Source: JACVCK01 sp041940385
GTDB lineage: Bacteria > Planctomycetota > Phycisphaerae > Phycisphaerales > UBA1924
Length of the DNA: 5,734 nucleotides
Reading direction: 5' to 3'
Assembly: GCA_041940385.1 (NCBI GenBank)
Contig: JBGTSD010000134.1
Coordinates: forward strand, 1-5,734
Shown: piece after piece, positions 5,345-5,734 of the stretch
Position numbering within the stretch: the first letter of the stretch is position 1
Layout of the letters: each line of letters begins with the position of its first letter
The notes under the pieces: generated by a model
Seen by the model: only the letters and a program-made list of their open reading frames with translations
Databases searched by the model: none
Told to the model about the DNA's origin: nothing
Program-made: the position numbers and the translations under genes

Positions 5345-5457
5345 CGCTTCGTCGCCGTTCTTTGCCGCGGTCGCTGGCACGTCGTGCGAGCAGTTTGCAC
5401 GGGCGCACCGACTTTCAGAGCAACGTCGGTGGCACGGGGAGCGGGCGCAAGTGATCC

Positions 5458-5495
5458 AAAACGGCCCGCGGCCCCGGGTTTTCCCAGGGCCGCGG
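5458..5495 (-). terminator. Intrinsic terminator of rnpB
   Basis: On the minus strand CCGCGGCCCTGGG and CCCGGGGCCGCGG form a 13-base stem (arms at 5483-5495 and 5466-5478) with one G-U wobble and an AAAA loop. A short T-run (complement of AAAA at 5458-5461) follows after four bases. It lies directly after the RNase P RNA 3' end, which fits its role. It also separates rnpB from the convergent orphan ORF, which ends at 5344. Confidence 0.8.
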
Positions 5496-5500
5496 TCGTG

Positions 5501-5734
5501 GTCAGACGCGGACTGTAAGCCGAATTCTGTGCCCCGCATCGCCGCAGCGATCCGGGCGACGGCCATTTCTCTAGCCGCGCCGTTGCCGACGCGATCCTCA
5601 GCGGTCTACCCGCCCCCTTCCGCCCGGACAGGGCGTATCCCGGCAAGCCGGGATCGGGAGCTGCGCGACCTTGCACGCGGTGGGGTTTGCCATGCCCCGT
5701 CTGTCGCCAGACGAGCGGTGCGCTCTTACCGCAC
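5501..5734 (-). ncRNA. rnpB: RNase P RNA, class A (3' part; 5' part beyond the window)
   Basis: RNase P RNA is the catalytic subunit that trims the 5' leader of pre-tRNAs. Reading leftward, the conserved elements are: GGTAAGAGCGCACCG at the right edge (P11/P12 region), GGCAAACCCCACC followed by GCAAGG, the P15 pairing GGTC/GACC (5667-5670 with 5603-5606) enclosing the L15 GGGTA that binds the tRNA CCA end, AGAGAAATGGCCGTC (5558-5572), and the universal 3' block ACAGAATTCGGCTTACAG (about 5513-5530). Compared with the 377-base E. coli RNA, this corresponds to roughly the last 150 bases, yet here it takes about 234 bases. Part of the excess is an enlarged arm in the P16/P17 position, which can form two hairpins (5621-5635 and 5637-5654). 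The 3' end at about 5501 is estimated from the end of the P1 strand just before the terminator. Confidence 0.95.

Noticed and set aside
4010..5566. A 518-codon open frame on the minus strand across rlmE, the orphan ORF and part of rnpB.
   Set aside because: It is antisense to rlmE, which has all its catalytic motifs, and it runs into RNase P RNA. The translation is Arg/His/Pro-rich low-complexity sequence, typical of a GC-rich shadow frame.
5603..5611. Loss of the tRNA CCA-binding GGU in loop L15 of RNase P RNA.
   Set aside because: Once P15 is assigned as GGTC/GACC, the loop reads GGGTA on the minus strand, so the GGU is present.

Overview
The window comes from a GC-rich bacterial chromosome with a flagellum. 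The native genes sit at roughly 65-80% GC in the 60-base blocks I counted. Gene content and base composition suggest Planctomycetota, perhaps Phycisphaerae, but no sequence here proves that; it is inference. Shine-Dalgarno sequences are mostly weak or absent.

Left part, minus strand (read right to left): flgB (858-1298), flgC (362-793) and the start of fliE (1-320, cut by the window edge) form a flagellar rod/basal-body operon. A -24/-12 (sigma-54-like) element lies directly before flgB. Upstream, positions 1299-1616 hold no gene but carry a palindromic repeat in two clear copies plus a short 14-base tandem array. A third, decayed copy sits between flgB and flgC.

Middle, minus strand: a GAF plus HD-GYP cyclic-di-GMP phosphodiesterase (2558-3826) is followed, with a probable 2-base TTGA stop/start overlap, by an HNH nuclease gene (1617-2561). 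The nuclease gene is about 50-55% GC in three counted blocks, against 68% in one counted block of its neighbour, and looks acquired. Its unassigned N-terminal half may be a PUA-like DNA-sensing domain, so it is a candidate modification-dependent restriction enzyme.

Right part: after a 321-base divergent spacer with a candidate promoter for each side and a terminator-like hairpin, the plus strand carries rlmE (4148-4759, 23S rRNA 2'-O-methyltransferase). An unrecognised lower-GC ORF follows (4790-5344). The window ends with the 3' part of RNase P RNA (rnpB) on the minus strand, closed by a strong intrinsic terminator.

The flagellar genes and the HD-GYP protein fit together functionally, because c-di-GMP turnover commonly controls motility. 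rlmE and rnpB are housekeeping RNA genes. The two lower-GC genes (HNH and the orphan ORF) are the accessory component. The strand composition of rlmE flips abruptly from C-rich to G-rich near position 4445. No clearly novel multi-gene system is visible; the best leads are the HNH protein, the palindromic repeat family and the skew flip.
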